A stretch of 64,000 bases of DNA. Source: a virus. The position numbers and the translations under genes are program-made. Under the pieces are notes generated by a model. It saw nothing but the letters and a program-made list of their open reading frames with translations. It searched no databases and was not told the origin of the DNA. The first letter of the stretch is position 1. Each line of letters opens with the position of its first letter. Location of the stretch: positions 1 through 64,000 of the IMG/VR virus record IMGVR_UViG_3300009104_002192. One strand, written 5' to 3'. Shown piece after piece: positions 16,283-24,809 of this stretch.

Positions 16283-17125
16283 ATGAATTTTTTATATCCA
16301 TTAGCGAAAAGGTTTATTGCTGGCTATGATTTGGAATCTGCCAGAGATAATATTCAACGCCTAATGGATGAAGGCTACGAGGTTTCAATAGATTACGTCG
16401 GTGAGAATAGTAAAAGTCAGGAGGACTGTTTGAAAGCTTTTAAGCAGTATGTCAAAATTATAAAATTTTATAAAAATAAAAAAATAAACATCTCCATTAA
16501 GCCTTCTCAATTAGGAATAAACATCCACCCAATACTTTCTTATTCTCACATTTCCAAATTAGCTGAACTAGCTAAAAAACATAACCATACAATCCGTTTA
16601 GATATGGAAGATTCAAAAGTTACAGAGCTTACGAGGAATCTTGCTGTTTGTTTAAATAGGAGGTTTGGAAATGTGGGAGTAGCGATACAAGCTAATTTAC
16701 ATAGAAGTAATAAAGACATTGATAATCTAATAAAGGAAGGGGTTTCTGTTCGTTTAGTTAAGGGGGCATATAAAGAAAATGAGAAAGTAGCTTATCAAAA
16801 TTATTTTGATATAACTGGCTCTTTTTTTGATTATGCTGCTAGGTTGTATTCAAGAAAGGCAAATAAACCAGCACTCGCCACCCATGATGAAGAGTTGTTA
16901 GGGGATGTAGAGGAACTTATACCCCATCCTGATTATTTTGAATATGAGTTTCTTTATGGAGTTCGTAGAGATTTACAAAAAAGCTTGAAAGATAAAGGGT
17001 ATACGGTTAGAGTATATATACCATTTGGAAAGAATTGGCTACCTTATACGTTGAGGAGACTTAAAGAGTGGAAGAACTTAAAGTTTGTAATAAAAAATAT
17101 ACTGTATGAGATATTTAAGCGATGA
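16283..17125 (+). CDS. Proline dehydrogenase
   Basis: FAD-dependent oxidation of L-proline to pyrroline-5-carboxylate. Seen: NISIKPSQLG near residue 70, IRLDMEDSKV near residue 111, VAIQANLHRS, VRLVKGAYKE near residue 156 (FAD contacts), LATHD near residue 198, and the C-terminal substrate-binding helix YGVRRDLQ...YIPFGKNWLPYTLRRLKE. 280 aa is typical of monofunctional PRODH. It overlaps the next gene, an ornithine-cyclodeaminase-family enzyme, by 20 bases. Confidence 0.92.
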   Translation: MNFLYPLAKRFIAGYDLESARDNIQRLMDEGYEVSIDYVGENSKSQEDCLKAFKQYVKIIKFYKNKKINISIKPSQLGINIHPILSYSHISKLAELAKKHNHTIRLDMEDSKVTELTRNLAVCLNRRFGNVGVAIQANLHRSNKDIDNLIKEGVSVRLVKGAYKENEKVAYQNYFDITGSFFDYAARLYSRKANKPALATHDEELLGDVEELIPHPDYFEYEFLYGVRRDLQKSLKDKGYTVRVYIPFGKNWLPYTLRRLKEWKNLKFVIKNILYEIFKR

Positions 17126-18020
17126 AGAAGTTTCCGGCTTATTGGAAAATAAATGGAGTCAAATAATAAACTCTATCGAATCTGCTTTTCTTGACCCATC
17201 TGTAGACATGGTTCCTAAAATTTACCTTAAGGGTGAAGGTGGAGATTTTAGAGCTATGCCAGCGGCACTTGGCAAATATGCGGCTATCAAGTGGATTGGA
17301 GTGTTCCCAGACAACTATCAGATTCCAATACCCACAACGAATGGTTCGCTTATTTTGAGTGACAGGGAAACAGGAGTGCCTCTAATGGGTATGGACTGTA
17401 CCACTCTTACAGCATATAGAACTGCGGCTACTTCAGCGATAGCCGCCAAGTATTGCTCTCCTGAAGCTGAGAACTTTGCGATCATAGGTTGTGGGTTACA
17501 AGCCAAATATCATATTGAGGCTTATGAAACTATCTTTAGTCACATGAAGATGGATGTTGAGCTTTACGATAAAAATGAAAAAATACAAAAGGATGTATTT
17601 AATTGGTTAGGTAGCGAAAATCTTTGTAGGGCTTGGGGCAGAAATAAATCAGTAAAGGAAGCGGTTAAATATGCAGACGTTATTACTACTCTTACACCAT
17701 CTACATCACCTTATTTGGACATCCATGATGTTAAAAGTGATTGTCATATCAACGCTGTCGGTGCGGATGCAGTCGGGAAAAGAGAATTGATGACTAACAT
17801 CATTGATGGGTCATCGTTTATTGTCTGTGACGATGAAGAACAAGCTTTGCATTCTGGAGAGCTACAATATAACACATGGCCGAACTTACAACCGCAGTCT
17901 ATTAATTCTCTAATTAAGAACAAAAAAATCCCAAATAAAGGAGTATCAGTGTTTGATTCCACGGGAGTAGCTATTGAAGATGTAGCTATCGCAGCATTAA
18001 TCTACAAATTATCGGAGTAA
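17106..18020 (+). CDS. Ornithine cyclodeaminase/mu-crystallin family protein
   Basis: NAD(P)-dependent family that converts ornithine to proline or reduces cyclic imines. Seen: FRAMPAALG near residue 39, LILSDRETGVPLMGMDCTTLTAYRTAATSAIAA around residues 81-113 (substrate loop; quoted in parts: ILSDRETG, TAYRTAATSA), FAIIGCGLQAKYHIEA near residue 123 (Rossmann GxGxQA), INAVGADAVGKREL, and SVFDSTGVAIEDVAIA. 304 aa is slightly short of the usual 320-350. Adjacent to proline dehydrogenase, so ornithine-to-proline-to-P5C is one reading. Confidence 0.88.
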   Translation: MRYLSDEEVSGLLENKWSQIINSIESAFLDPSVDMVPKIYLKGEGGDFRAMPAALGKYAAIKWIGVFPDNYQIPIPTTNGSLILSDRETGVPLMGMDCTTLTAYRTAATSAIAAKYCSPEAENFAIIGCGLQAKYHIEAYETIFSHMKMDVELYDKNEKIQKDVFNWLGSENLCRAWGRNKSVKEAVKYADVITTLTPSTSPYLDIHDVKSDCHINAVGADAVGKRELMTNIIDGSSFIVCDDEEQALHSGELQYNTWPNLQPQSINSLIKNKKIPNKGVSVFDSTGVAIEDVAIAALIYKLSE

Positions 18021-18021
18021 T

Positions 18022-18186
18022 ATGAACGAGGCAGATAGATTAAAATGGAAAATTACCAGACTCAATTCTATAATAAGAGATTTAGAATCAGAGAATAAAA
18101 AATTAAAAAAAGGGTTTGGGGTGAGAAGGTGTTGCAAACGTACATATTCGATACGCAAGCTGGACAAGACTTTTACAAAAGACTAG
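18022..18186 (+). CDS. Small hypothetical coiled-coil protein, 54 aa
   Basis: Preceded by GGAGTAAT. Residues 1-32 form a helix with heptads ending in KKLKKG, followed by a basic tail. It overlaps the next gene by about 58 bases in another frame, which lowers confidence. Confidence 0.4.
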   Translation: MNEADRLKWKITRLNSIIRDLESENKKLKKGFGVRRCCKRTYSIRKLDKTFTKD

Positions 18187-18539
18187 ATGATCTACATGAT
18201 GAATATGTATACCATTTATTATTAAGCGGTCTAGCAGAAAAAGGATTAGATTTAGAGTCTATAAAAATGACAAAGAATCCTGACGTAAGCGAAAAGTATT
18301 GCAAAAGAGTAGTAGGTGGGCTGGTAAACGTAAAACCCCAAATAATAGTAAAGCTAACCGAAGACAAGAAACCTAGACTGGAGTGTATATTTACAGTCCT
18401 TAATGATAACGAGTACGTCAGGAATGAGTTGTTTATGATACAGAACGTGATGGATTGGCCGCAATTAGGAAAATATAGTTGCCAAATATGGTATTTAGGC
18501 GAGACTGCCCTAGAAGAAGTGAGGAAGAAGTGGGAATGA
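18129..18539 (+). CDS. Hypothetical protein, 136 aa
   Basis: GTG start behind GAGAAGG. Not recognised. Mixed alpha/beta, with KPRLECIFTVLNDNEYVRNE near residue 80. Overlaps the next start by 4 bases. Confidence 0.65.
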   Translation: MLQTYIFDTQAGQDFYKRLDDLHDEYVYHLLLSGLAEKGLDLESIKMTKNPDVSEKYCKRVVGGLVNVKPQIIVKLTEDKKPRLECIFTVLNDNEYVRNELFMIQNVMDWPQLGKYSCQIWYLGETALEEVRKKWE

Positions 18540-18736
18540 AAGCATCGAGAAACGGACAAAGACCTTGTTATACTCCTCCTTTTTCAAGACGTAAAGATTT
18601 TTGTAGGAAAGTCAGAGAGACAGAGAAGCAAATACAGCGATGTAAAGATGAAGGGGCTTGGAAGAAGGCGAGTCACCTTCAATGGGTTCTAAGAAATGTT
18701 TGGTGGGGCTATAAAAGATACCAGTATGAAAATTGA
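18536..18736 (+). CDS. Small basic protein, 66 aa
   Basis: MKASRNGQRPCYTPPFSRRK, then a basic helix. ATGA overlap with the previous gene. Not recognised; may bind nucleic acid. Confidence 0.6.
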   Translation: MKASRNGQRPCYTPPFSRRKDFCRKVRETEKQIQRCKDEGAWKKASHLQWVLRNVWWGYKRYQYEN

Positions 18737-18995
18737 AGAAGACTTAAACGATTACGGTAAATATTTAGAATATGATTTTGATAACAGAATCAGTTATGAT
18801 GAAGACTCAGACTCTATGTATATCTATGTAGCTCCACCTCAAGGTCAGGTTGGCGCGGTGATGGTTTACGCAGACAAGCAGCATAATATGGTGTCAATAG
18901 ATACCGATGAAGTAAATACCCAAGTAGGGATAGAGATAGTCGGAGTATCGAGGTTAATGAAAAAATTTAATTTAAATAAAATAAAAAATAATTAA
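18726..18995 (+). CDS. DUF2283-like small protein, 89 aa
   Basis: Residues 22-75 contain SYDEDSDSMYIYVAPP and VSIDTDEVNTQVGIEIVG, matching the DUF2283 pattern (YD...D.lYi... iD.d....vGIEil). This family is small and uncharacterised. The ATG at 18726 is chosen over an upstream start inside the preceding gene. Confidence 0.65.
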   Translation: MKIEEDLNDYGKYLEYDFDNRISYDEDSDSMYIYVAPPQGQVGAVMVYADKQHNMVSIDTDEVNTQVGIEIVGVSRLMKKFNLNKIKNN

Positions 18996-18999
18996 CATC

Positions 19000-19524
19000 A
19001 TGGAAGACCAACCTTATTTGTTCCCAGAGTTTGCTCGTAGGGCAAAGATGCTTCAAACGATCCTGAAAGAACAGGCTATGGACATTTCTAAAATTAATAT
19101 TCATTTTGATGGAGAATCAGAAATGCACATCAAATCTAATAGAAAAGTGAAACAGCTTCAATCATTGGAGGAAAAAAGGTTTTATGCTTTTAAAGGAGAT
19201 GAAGAAAATCCAATGCCGTATATTAAAAATATCAAAACGGGGAAAGTTCTAAAGATTGCTTATACTAGGGATAAATACCCCTGTATTACTTTAGGGCATC
19301 GTGACACTCTGACGACAACCCCAGTTCATAGATTACTTGCTATGTGTTTTATAGAGAACCCTGACCCTAGTAAACTTATGGAGGTTGACCATTTAAATGG
19401 AAATAAGAGAGATTGGAGGTTAGAGAATTTAGAGTGGGTTAGCTCTAGTGAAAATAACAAAAGGAGGAAGATTCTTAAAAAGCAGCAAGAGGACTCCCAA
19501 ACTCCACCAAATTATCATATATGA
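19000..19524 (+). CDS. HNH homing endonuclease
   Basis: Residues 60-150 contain NPMPYIKNIKTGKVLKIAYT, VHRLLAMCFIENPDPSKLME, VDHLNGNKRDWRLENLEWVS and SSENNKRR, the NUMOD4/HNH_3 arrangement with the DH, N and N of the HNH core. The first 55 residues are a distinct helical segment. Probably a free-standing mobile endonuclease inserted among unrelated genes. Confidence 0.85.
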   Translation: MEDQPYLFPEFARRAKMLQTILKEQAMDISKINIHFDGESEMHIKSNRKVKQLQSLEEKRFYAFKGDEENPMPYIKNIKTGKVLKIAYTRDKYPCITLGHRDTLTTTPVHRLLAMCFIENPDPSKLMEVDHLNGNKRDWRLENLEWVSSSENNKRRKILKKQQEDSQTPPNYHI

Positions 19525-19772
19525 AAAAGTATTGGGATCATAGCACTAAACCCTCTACTTATGTAATTGTGATTGACGGGGAGGAGGCGTTTCGTGGTAA
19601 TTATGCTGACGGTATGATGTATGTTAAATCTTTAGAAAATGACGGTATGATAAGTTTCAAAGATGATTATCTTCCCGAAATGAATCGTATATCAAAGATA
19701 ACTTACCGTGCGCTCCATGTCGAAAAAGAATTGAGACGAGAAATAATTAAATTAAAAAAAGAGCTTAAATAA
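19521..19772 (+). CDS. Hypothetical protein, 83 aa
   Basis: Begins with a beta-hairpin-like segment (STYVIVIDGEEAFRGNYADG) and ends in a basic helix. Overlaps the HNH stop by 4 bases. Not recognised. Confidence 0.6.
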   Translation: MKKYWDHSTKPSTYVIVIDGEEAFRGNYADGMMYVKSLENDGMISFKDDYLPEMNRISKITYRALHVEKELRREIIKLKKELK

Positions 19773-19775
19773 CGG

Positions 19776-19785
19776 GAGTGTAAAA
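19776..19785 (+). promoter_or_regulatory. Late-like promoter element GAGTGTAAAA
   Basis: GGGAGTGTAAAA ends 7 bases before the ATG at 19792, as at other copies of this element. Confidence 0.45.
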
Positions 19786-19791
19786 GGGCTT

Positions 19792-20025
19792 ATGGAAGAC
19801 AAAATAAAAAAAATTTTAGAAAAGTATGCAGACCTTCAAATGAATATGGGTTCTGAAGCGGCTAGGGAAATTTTAGCTATTGATTTGGCTAGATTTTTTA
19901 AGCATGAGGTTGCAGAGCTTAAATCCGAAGTGGAATTAAATAAGAGAATAATGAATAATTTCCACATGGTCGCAAATAAATACCCAGAAATAAAACAAAT
20001 AATTAGTGGCGAGCTAGTTAAATGA
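19792..20025 (+). CDS. Small helical protein, 77 aa
   Basis: Fully helical, Glu/Lys-rich, possibly a coiled coil. Overlaps the glycosyltransferase start by 4 bases. Not recognised. Confidence 0.6.
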   Translation: MEDKIKKILEKYADLQMNMGSEAAREILAIDLARFFKHEVAELKSEVELNKRIMNNFHMVANKYPEIKQIISGELVK

Positions 20026-20888
20026 AAGTGACAATCTTCAGTCTTTGGAGGGACTCTCAACCCTATATTGATAGAGCTTTATCACAGCTTGAAGCTCTTG
20101 AAATAAATAATAAAGACGTTAAGTTCGAGTATTATTTTTATGAAAATGACTCACAAGATGATACCAAATGTATTTTAGAAAACTTTCTTGAGAATAGAGA
20201 GGGCAAGCTCGTCTCTGAAAATTTAAACGCCACCAAATTCGGCTCTACAATCGAAGGAGAAAGAATGAGAGCTATGGCGAAATATAGAAATAACATTCTT
20301 TATGCTGCGAAGCCTATGGATTCTGATTATTGTCTACTCTGGGACAGTGATGTAGAATTTGAGTCAGATATTTTAAATAAATTTTTAAAATATAAAGATG
20401 AAGGGGGGATGTTGTGTCCCAACATAAGACAAAACGTGCCTTGCGTTATGGGTAGTGGCGACGATACTACTTATTATGATAGTTTGTCTTTGATTGACAA
20501 GTGGGGCGTTGGTTGTATGACTTGGGCAAGTAACCCCTTCTATGATGAGGAAGATAGAGCCAAATATGAACAGGGATTACCTATCGAGGTAACGGCGGCT
20601 TTTGGGGGTTGCGTTCTTATTAAGACTGATTTATTAAATAATAAAAAAGTTGAATGGCATTCCGATGGAAAGTTAGAGCATTGGGGTTTATGTGCTAGAA
20701 TTTTAAAATACACTAAAGAAAAAATTATTTTTTTACCTAATGTTGAAGTAAGGGTTCAAATATCCGAAAAAACTATAAATGAAATAAAGCATCATCGCCC
20801 TCTATACGCAGCGCATCAACAAGAAAGTATGGAAATGACCTCTTGGGAAAGACAATTAAAACAAAACGTGCCTAGAGAAGATGTGTAA
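20022..20888 (+). CDS. Glycosyltransferase (Anp1/GT62-like GT-A enzyme)
   Basis: Seen: VTIFSLWRDSQPYIDRALSQ start, FEYYFYENDSQDDTK near residue 39, ERMRAMAKYRN near residue 84, YCLLWDSDVEFESD near residue 104 with the DxD metal motif, and the AAFGGCVLIKTDLL strand near residue 189. The ENDS...D.T plus R..MA..RN pattern recalls Anp1/Mnn9-type mannosyltransferases. 288 aa. Together with the phosphomannomutase this is compatible with mannose transfer (inference). Confidence 0.72.
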   Translation: MKVTIFSLWRDSQPYIDRALSQLEALEINNKDVKFEYYFYENDSQDDTKCILENFLENREGKLVSENLNATKFGSTIEGERMRAMAKYRNNILYAAKPMDSDYCLLWDSDVEFESDILNKFLKYKDEGGMLCPNIRQNVPCVMGSGDDTTYYDSLSLIDKWGVGCMTWASNPFYDEEDRAKYEQGLPIEVTAAFGGCVLIKTDLLNNKKVEWHSDGKLEHWGLCARILKYTKEKIIFLPNVEVRVQISEKTINEIKHHRPLYAAHQQESMEMTSWERQLKQNVPREDV

Positions 20889-20917
20889 ATAAATGTGTGT
20901 TTGTAGTAGAAGTCATC

Positions 20918-21256
20918 ATGCCCCAAAGCCTTTCTTCTTGGCAAGAAAGAGGCTATATTGCTTCAGCAGATGAGATAGCTTGTGATAAGTGCAAATTAGG
21001 ATACTCTAAAGACCACTATCAAATTCTTTTTAAAAGTAAGAAACTTGGATACTTCCTTTACCCTCACCCAGAAGATGCCCCCGCGATAGATTTACTTTGT
21101 CACGATTGTCTTTTTAAAAATTTAAAAAAATATGCAGCGGGAGAAGTCGTAGACTTACTCATACTAGACGAAGAAAGAGAGTATAATTGTAAGTTTTATC
21201 CAGAAGATGTAGACCCCGAATGGGATGACGATAGTGACGATTTTCCATTTAAGTAA
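20918..21256 (+). CDS. Zinc-ribbon-like acidic protein, 112 aa
   Basis: Two Cys pairs, CDKC (about residue 18) and CHDC (about residue 57), could hold zinc. C-terminal 20 residues are nearly all acidic. Start ambiguous: a GTG at 20897 lies 7 bases after a TGTAAAT word and would add MFVVEVI. Confidence 0.6.
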   Translation: MPQSLSSWQERGYIASADEIACDKCKLGYSKDHYQILFKSKKLGYFLYPHPEDAPAIDLLCHDCLFKNLKKYAAGEVVDLLILDEEREYNCKFYPEDVDPEWDDDSDDFPFK

Positions 21257-21265
21257 AAAAAAGTC

Positions 21266-21293
21266 TTGACTGCATCCTAACCGTCTCTATAAT
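21266..21293 (+). promoter_or_regulatory. P1 promoter
   Basis: TTGACT (21266-21271), 16-bp spacer containing TAACCGTC, TATAAT (21288-21293). The ATG of the next gene is 9 bases after the -10. Confidence 0.85.
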
Positions 21294-21301
21294 GAGACTC
21301 C

Positions 21302-22051
21302 ATGCAGATCAAACAGTTAGATTTCATCGGTTCTCCAAAGATTGAAAGACAGGAGGAGCAATTCAACTTATGGGACGAAAAAGGAAAGCCCAACAAAATC
21401 CGTAATGACGTTGACTTTGCGAAGATTGACAAATTATTCAACTCTTTCGACAGAGAAGAAGTAGAACGGTATAAATCTTACTGGGAAAGTATCAAGCCCC
21501 AAAATGATACAGAACTTTTTCAGCGTTGGCTTTTCGCCTTCATGTCCGTACATACCAGTTGGGAATCTAACGTGCGTGGATATGAAGCGGTGAAAGATTG
21601 GATTTCTTGGGTAAATCGTGATGATGAACTTGAACGTAGACTTGTCGAAAGCCGAGTCGGTCTGCATAAAAATCGTACAAGATTTATCTCGCAATTTGCC
21701 CAAAATTTTTGGAGTGATCCAGAATGGTACAAGCACCAAGAAGGAAACTGGCAGACGTTTCGTGATAGACTTGTCAAAAAGATTCTTGGATTGGGCATCG
21801 CAAAAGTGTCGTTTGCTTTGGAAATGGTTTACCCTAACGAAGCTGAAGTGACCTGTATGGATACTCACTTATTCCAAGCGTATGGCCTTGACCAAACAAA
21901 GGACGCTAGACGATATACCGAAATTGAGAATTATTGGCTAGATATGTGTCGTATGTGGAATGTACCCTCGACTATCGCAAGAGCAATCTTGTGGGACAGA
22001 AAGCAAAACCAAACTGATAGCCGTTACTGGAGTTATGTATTGGAGGATTAA
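21302..22051 (+). CDS. HhH-GPD-like DNA glycosylase
   Basis: Residues 155-190 contain KKILGLGIAKVSFALEM and VTCMDTHLFQAYG, matching the helix-hairpin-helix (LPGVG/K) and catalytic-Asp region (VD.H) of OGG1/EndoIII-type base-excision glycosylases. It has no iron-sulfur cysteines at the C-terminus. 249 aa. First gene of an operon that also holds a DNA ligase, which supports a repair role. Confidence 0.65.
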   Translation: MQIKQLDFIGSPKIERQEEQFNLWDEKGKPNKIRNDVDFAKIDKLFNSFDREEVERYKSYWESIKPQNDTELFQRWLFAFMSVHTSWESNVRGYEAVKDWISWVNRDDELERRLVESRVGLHKNRTRFISQFAQNFWSDPEWYKHQEGNWQTFRDRLVKKILGLGIAKVSFALEMVYPNEAEVTCMDTHLFQAYGLDQTKDARRYTEIENYWLDMCRMWNVPSTIARAILWDRKQNQTDSRYWSYVLED

Positions 22052-22052
22052 A

Positions 22053-22235
22053 ATGAGAAACTACGAACTAATTAAAGCAATCTACGATAGATGTCCCGAT
22101 GCAACCGACCATCCTTATACCATAGACCAATACTTTGACCGTTGCCAAGACATTATAGACATGATTGAGAGAGAAAGACCAGAGCTTAAAAGTAAGAATC
22201 ATTACCCACAACAAGAAGCAGGAATTGATTATTAA
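22053..22235 (+). CDS. Small hypothetical protein, 60 aa
   Basis: GGAGG lies 8 bases upstream of the ATG. Acidic helical protein; not recognised. Confidence 0.6.
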   Translation: MRNYELIKAIYDRCPDATDHPYTIDQYFDRCQDIIDMIERERPELKSKNHYPQQEAGIDY

Positions 22236-22236
22236 A

Positions 22237-22545
22237 ATGAGATTAACAGAGAAAAATCAAAGAGTATTTTATTGGACAGTCATAGGTATTGTGCTTGCAA
22301 TGTTTGGAATGTTATACACCCAATATGTAGATTTAGAGGAGACGCTTCATCGAACGCATAGGGTTAGCAGTAGACAGGCTCAATTAACCACAAAAAGTTG
22401 GTACGATAAAGTATTGATTAAAGACAGAAAAATTGAACTGCTTGAACAGCATATTCTTTTTGCAGAGGAACATCACATAAAAGAAATTGGCGCGTGTGTA
22501 GCGTATTACACCAGCGTATTAGAAGAAGTAAAAAACAAGAGATAA
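22237..22545 (+). CDS. Single-pass membrane protein with coiled coil, 102 aa
   Basis: Membrane helix at residues 11-29 (VFYWTVIGIVLAMFGMLYT), then about 65 residues of charged helix. Spanin-like in layout but far from the lysis cluster. Not recognised. Confidence 0.6.
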   Translation: MRLTEKNQRVFYWTVIGIVLAMFGMLYTQYVDLEETLHRTHRVSSRQAQLTTKSWYDKVLIKDRKIELLEQHILFAEEHHIKEIGACVAYYTSVLEEVKNKR

Positions 22546-22549
22546 AAAA

Positions 22550-23794
22550 ATGAAATTTAAGACTTTATACAAACGAACTACCGTTGGGAAAATCCAAGAG
22601 TGGACTATTGAAGTGGTCGGTGATAAGTACCGTACCATTTCGGGACAGCAAGACGGTAAGAAGATTACAAACAACTGGACTACTTGTTACCCAAAGAACG
22701 TAGGTAAGGCTAACGCTACTACTGGTGAATTACAGGCACAAAATGAAGCCTCTGCGAAGCACCAGAAAAAGGTTGAGTCAGGTTATCGCCACTCCATAAG
22801 CAACATCGACAAGAAGAAATTTTATGTGCCTATGTTGGCGAAAGATTTTAAAGACAAGAACCGACAGAAAGAAGTGATGGGTGAGATTGATGAATCGGGA
22901 GTGGGTGCGCCCGTATTCTCCCAACCCAAGCTGGATGGCATACGTTGTATTGCTATGCGTGAGGGATTGTTCACTAGGAGTGGCAAGAAGATTACTGCTT
23001 GTCCTCACATTAGCGTTGCACTGGAAGATTTCTTTGAGAAGTATCCTAATGCTGTTCTTGATGGCGAGTTGTATAATCATAAGTATAAAGATGATTTCAA
23101 CAAAATCATTCATCTTGTGCGTAAGCAGAATCTTACTGAAGAACATTTGGCAGAGAGCAAGAGGATGATTCAATATCATATTTATGATGCTCCAGTAATA
23201 GGTAAGGACAACCCATTCCGTAAAGGTGGAGCCTACACAGAGAAGGATTCGTTTTCGGACAGAACTTCCGTACTAGACGCACAGTTCGCTAATCTAGGAC
23301 TTGATAAGTCTTGTCGTATTTTTCGTAGGAAGTTCAAAAATGGAAGGAGTCATCAAGGTTTGACGCTTGAAGATAACCCTCTTGTTATAGTAGAGACTAC
23401 CGAAATCCACGGCAGAGAGCAACTAGACCGTTGCTATGAAGATTATGTAGAAGCGGGGTACGAAGGACAGATGATTAGGCTTGACGGGCCTTACGAAAAC
23501 AAGCGTTCATCAAAACTGCTGAAACGTAAAGAGTTTATTGATGAAGAATATACTATTCTTGGGTACGAAGAAGGCGAGGGTAATCGTGAGGGAACGATTA
23601 AGCATTTTAAATTTAAGAATAAGGACGGTAGAGATTTTAACTCAAACGTCAAAGGTACATTTGAATACCTAACAGGGCTGCTAGAAAAAGCAGACAGTTT
23701 AATAGGTAAAGAAGCAACAATCAAATACTTCAACCTTACTCCCGATGGAGTGCCAAGGTTTCCGTATGTGATTGCAATTAGAGACTACGAATAA
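22550..23794 (+). CDS. ATP-dependent DNA ligase
   Basis: Seals nicks using ATP. Seen: an N-terminal WGR-like segment (residues 1-85), then motif I QPKLDGIRC near residue 127 with the adenylated Lys, FTRSGKKIT (motif Ia/III region), VLDGELYNH (motif III), EGQMIRLDGPYENKRSSKLLKRKEF (quoted in parts: EGQMIR = motif IV, SKLLKRKEF = motif V), and an OB-fold tail. 414 aa. Fusion of a WGR-like domain to a phage ligase is noteworthy. It is in the same unit as the glycosylase. Confidence 0.92.
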   Translation: MKFKTLYKRTTVGKIQEWTIEVVGDKYRTISGQQDGKKITNNWTTCYPKNVGKANATTGELQAQNEASAKHQKKVESGYRHSISNIDKKKFYVPMLAKDFKDKNRQKEVMGEIDESGVGAPVFSQPKLDGIRCIAMREGLFTRSGKKITACPHISVALEDFFEKYPNAVLDGELYNHKYKDDFNKIIHLVRKQNLTEEHLAESKRMIQYHIYDAPVIGKDNPFRKGGAYTEKDSFSDRTSVLDAQFANLGLDKSCRIFRRKFKNGRSHQGLTLEDNPLVIVETTEIHGREQLDRCYEDYVEAGYEGQMIRLDGPYENKRSSKLLKRKEFIDEEYTILGYEEGEGNREGTIKHFKFKNKDGRDFNSNVKGTFEYLTGLLEKADSLIGKEATIKYFNLTPDGVPRFPYVIAIRDYE

Positions 23795-23798
23795 AATT

Positions 23799-23960
23799 AT
23801 GGGATACAAAATACTAGACGTTAAAGCAGACATCCACGAAGATATTGAAAAATACTTTGAGGAAAAATGGCCCCAACTGCGAGAGTTCGGTTGGAAGAAT
23901 CAACTAGAAGGAGATGTTCTTGACATTGTAGACGAACATTTTAAAAAGATAGAAAGATAA
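23799..23960 (+). CDS. Small acidic protein, 53 aa
   Basis: Follows the ligase by 4 bases. Helical, acidic (DIHEDIEKYFEEKW). Not recognised. Confidence 0.55.
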   Translation: MGYKILDVKADIHEDIEKYFEEKWPQLREFGWKNQLEGDVLDIVDEHFKKIER

Positions 23961-23963
23961 ATT

Positions 23964-24149
23964 ATGCCAATATCAAAACATAGAAAAAAAGGACTAACGC
24001 CTCGACAATGGAGAAAGAGGCGTAACAAGAGGAAGTCTCAAGAAATGTTGGACAGGAAATCTGAAATGCGTCGAGCCATGATGAAGATGATGCAACAGCA
24101 AATGCTTGACGAGGCAGAAAAGGAGGGGGAAAAAGAAAATGAGAATTAA
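23964..24149 (+). CDS. Small basic protein, 61 aa
   Basis: Basic N-terminal half (RKKGLTPRQWRKRRNKRKSQ) and an acidic C-terminal helix, a nucleic-acid-binding look. Not recognised. Confidence 0.6.
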   Translation: MPISKHRKKGLTPRQWRKRRNKRKSQEMLDRKSEMRRAMMKMMQQQMLDEAEKEGEKENEN

Positions 24150-24330
24150 ACCAGTAGAAGAATGTCATAATATCATTAAATATGAACAGGAACGTAGGCA
24201 AATTGGAGAACAGTCTATTGAAGCGATTAAGGATAGTATGCCTTCAGAGATTCAGACTAAATACAATCAACGAGACATAGAGAAACGTAGGTTAAACACT
24301 CAATGGGATAGAGGAGGAATAAACGAATGA
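24139..24330 (+). CDS. Small hypothetical protein, 63 aa
   Basis: Overlaps neighbours. Helical and charged, ends NTQWDRGGINE. Not recognised. Confidence 0.55.
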   Translation: MRIKPVEECHNIIKYEQERRQIGEQSIEAIKDSMPSEIQTKYNQRDIEKRRLNTQWDRGGINE

Positions 24331-24659
24331 AGGTAACAATTAAAGAAGGAATACAAAATTACCTAGAGGATAATTATCCAGATTTCGTTGATGATATTCT
24401 TTTAGCTGATGGTTTTGAAAAAGCGTTTATGGGAGTATCTGAAGTCTATGGGCAAAAACCAGTAGCTTGTTACGATAGTTCAAAATGTATTGACATACTA
24501 ATGGAAAGAGACGAAATGGATTGTGACGAGGCCATTGAGTATTTTCATTTCAATGTGACGGGAGCATACGCTGGAGAATTTACTCCCGCTTTTATATTTC
24601 CATTTGACGAGAAGTACGATTGTATAAGCATACTAGAACACGAATTAGAAAATGAATAA
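24327..24659 (+). CDS. Hypothetical protein, 110 aa
   Basis: Acidic alpha/beta protein with ACYDSSKCIDILMERDEMD and EYFHFNVTGAYAG. The same general type as many phage 'DUF' accessory proteins. Not recognised. GAGGAATAA precedes the ATG. Confidence 0.65.
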   Translation: MKVTIKEGIQNYLEDNYPDFVDDILLADGFEKAFMGVSEVYGQKPVACYDSSKCIDILMERDEMDCDEAIEYFHFNVTGAYAGEFTPAFIFPFDEKYDCISILEHELENE

Positions 24660-24786
24660 ATTAGCATATTATAGAGAAGCCATAGACTGTCCCGAATGTG
24701 GACTACCTACGAATTACCTACAAGAAGTAGAAGAAGATGAGCAAAGAGTATTAAAGTGTGAGGACTGCTTCAAAGAAGAAGAATAA
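24652..24786 (+). CDS. 44-aa zinc-ribbon protein
   Basis: Two CxxC pairs: CPEC near residue 13 and CEDC near residue 36, with acidic surroundings, likely one zinc. Overlaps the previous gene by 8 bases. Confidence 0.6.
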   Translation: MNKLAYYREAIDCPECGLPTNYLQEVEEDEQRVLKCEDCFKEEE

Positions 24787-24790
24787 ATTA

Positions 24791-24804
24791 TTTAAAATTT
24801 TAAA
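24791..24804. repeat. AT-only palindrome TTTAAAATTTTAAA
   Basis: A perfect palindrome in the gap before 24810. Similar words recur at unit boundaries at 27812, 30235, 31823, 32163 and 33454. Confidence 0.5.
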
Positions 24805-24809
24805 TTATT

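Noticed and set aside
21434-21868. Long minus-strand open frames opposite the glycosylase gene and similar ones elsewhere
   Set aside because: They are antisense shadows of well-supported genes, lacking promoters, ribosome-binding sites and recognisable domains.
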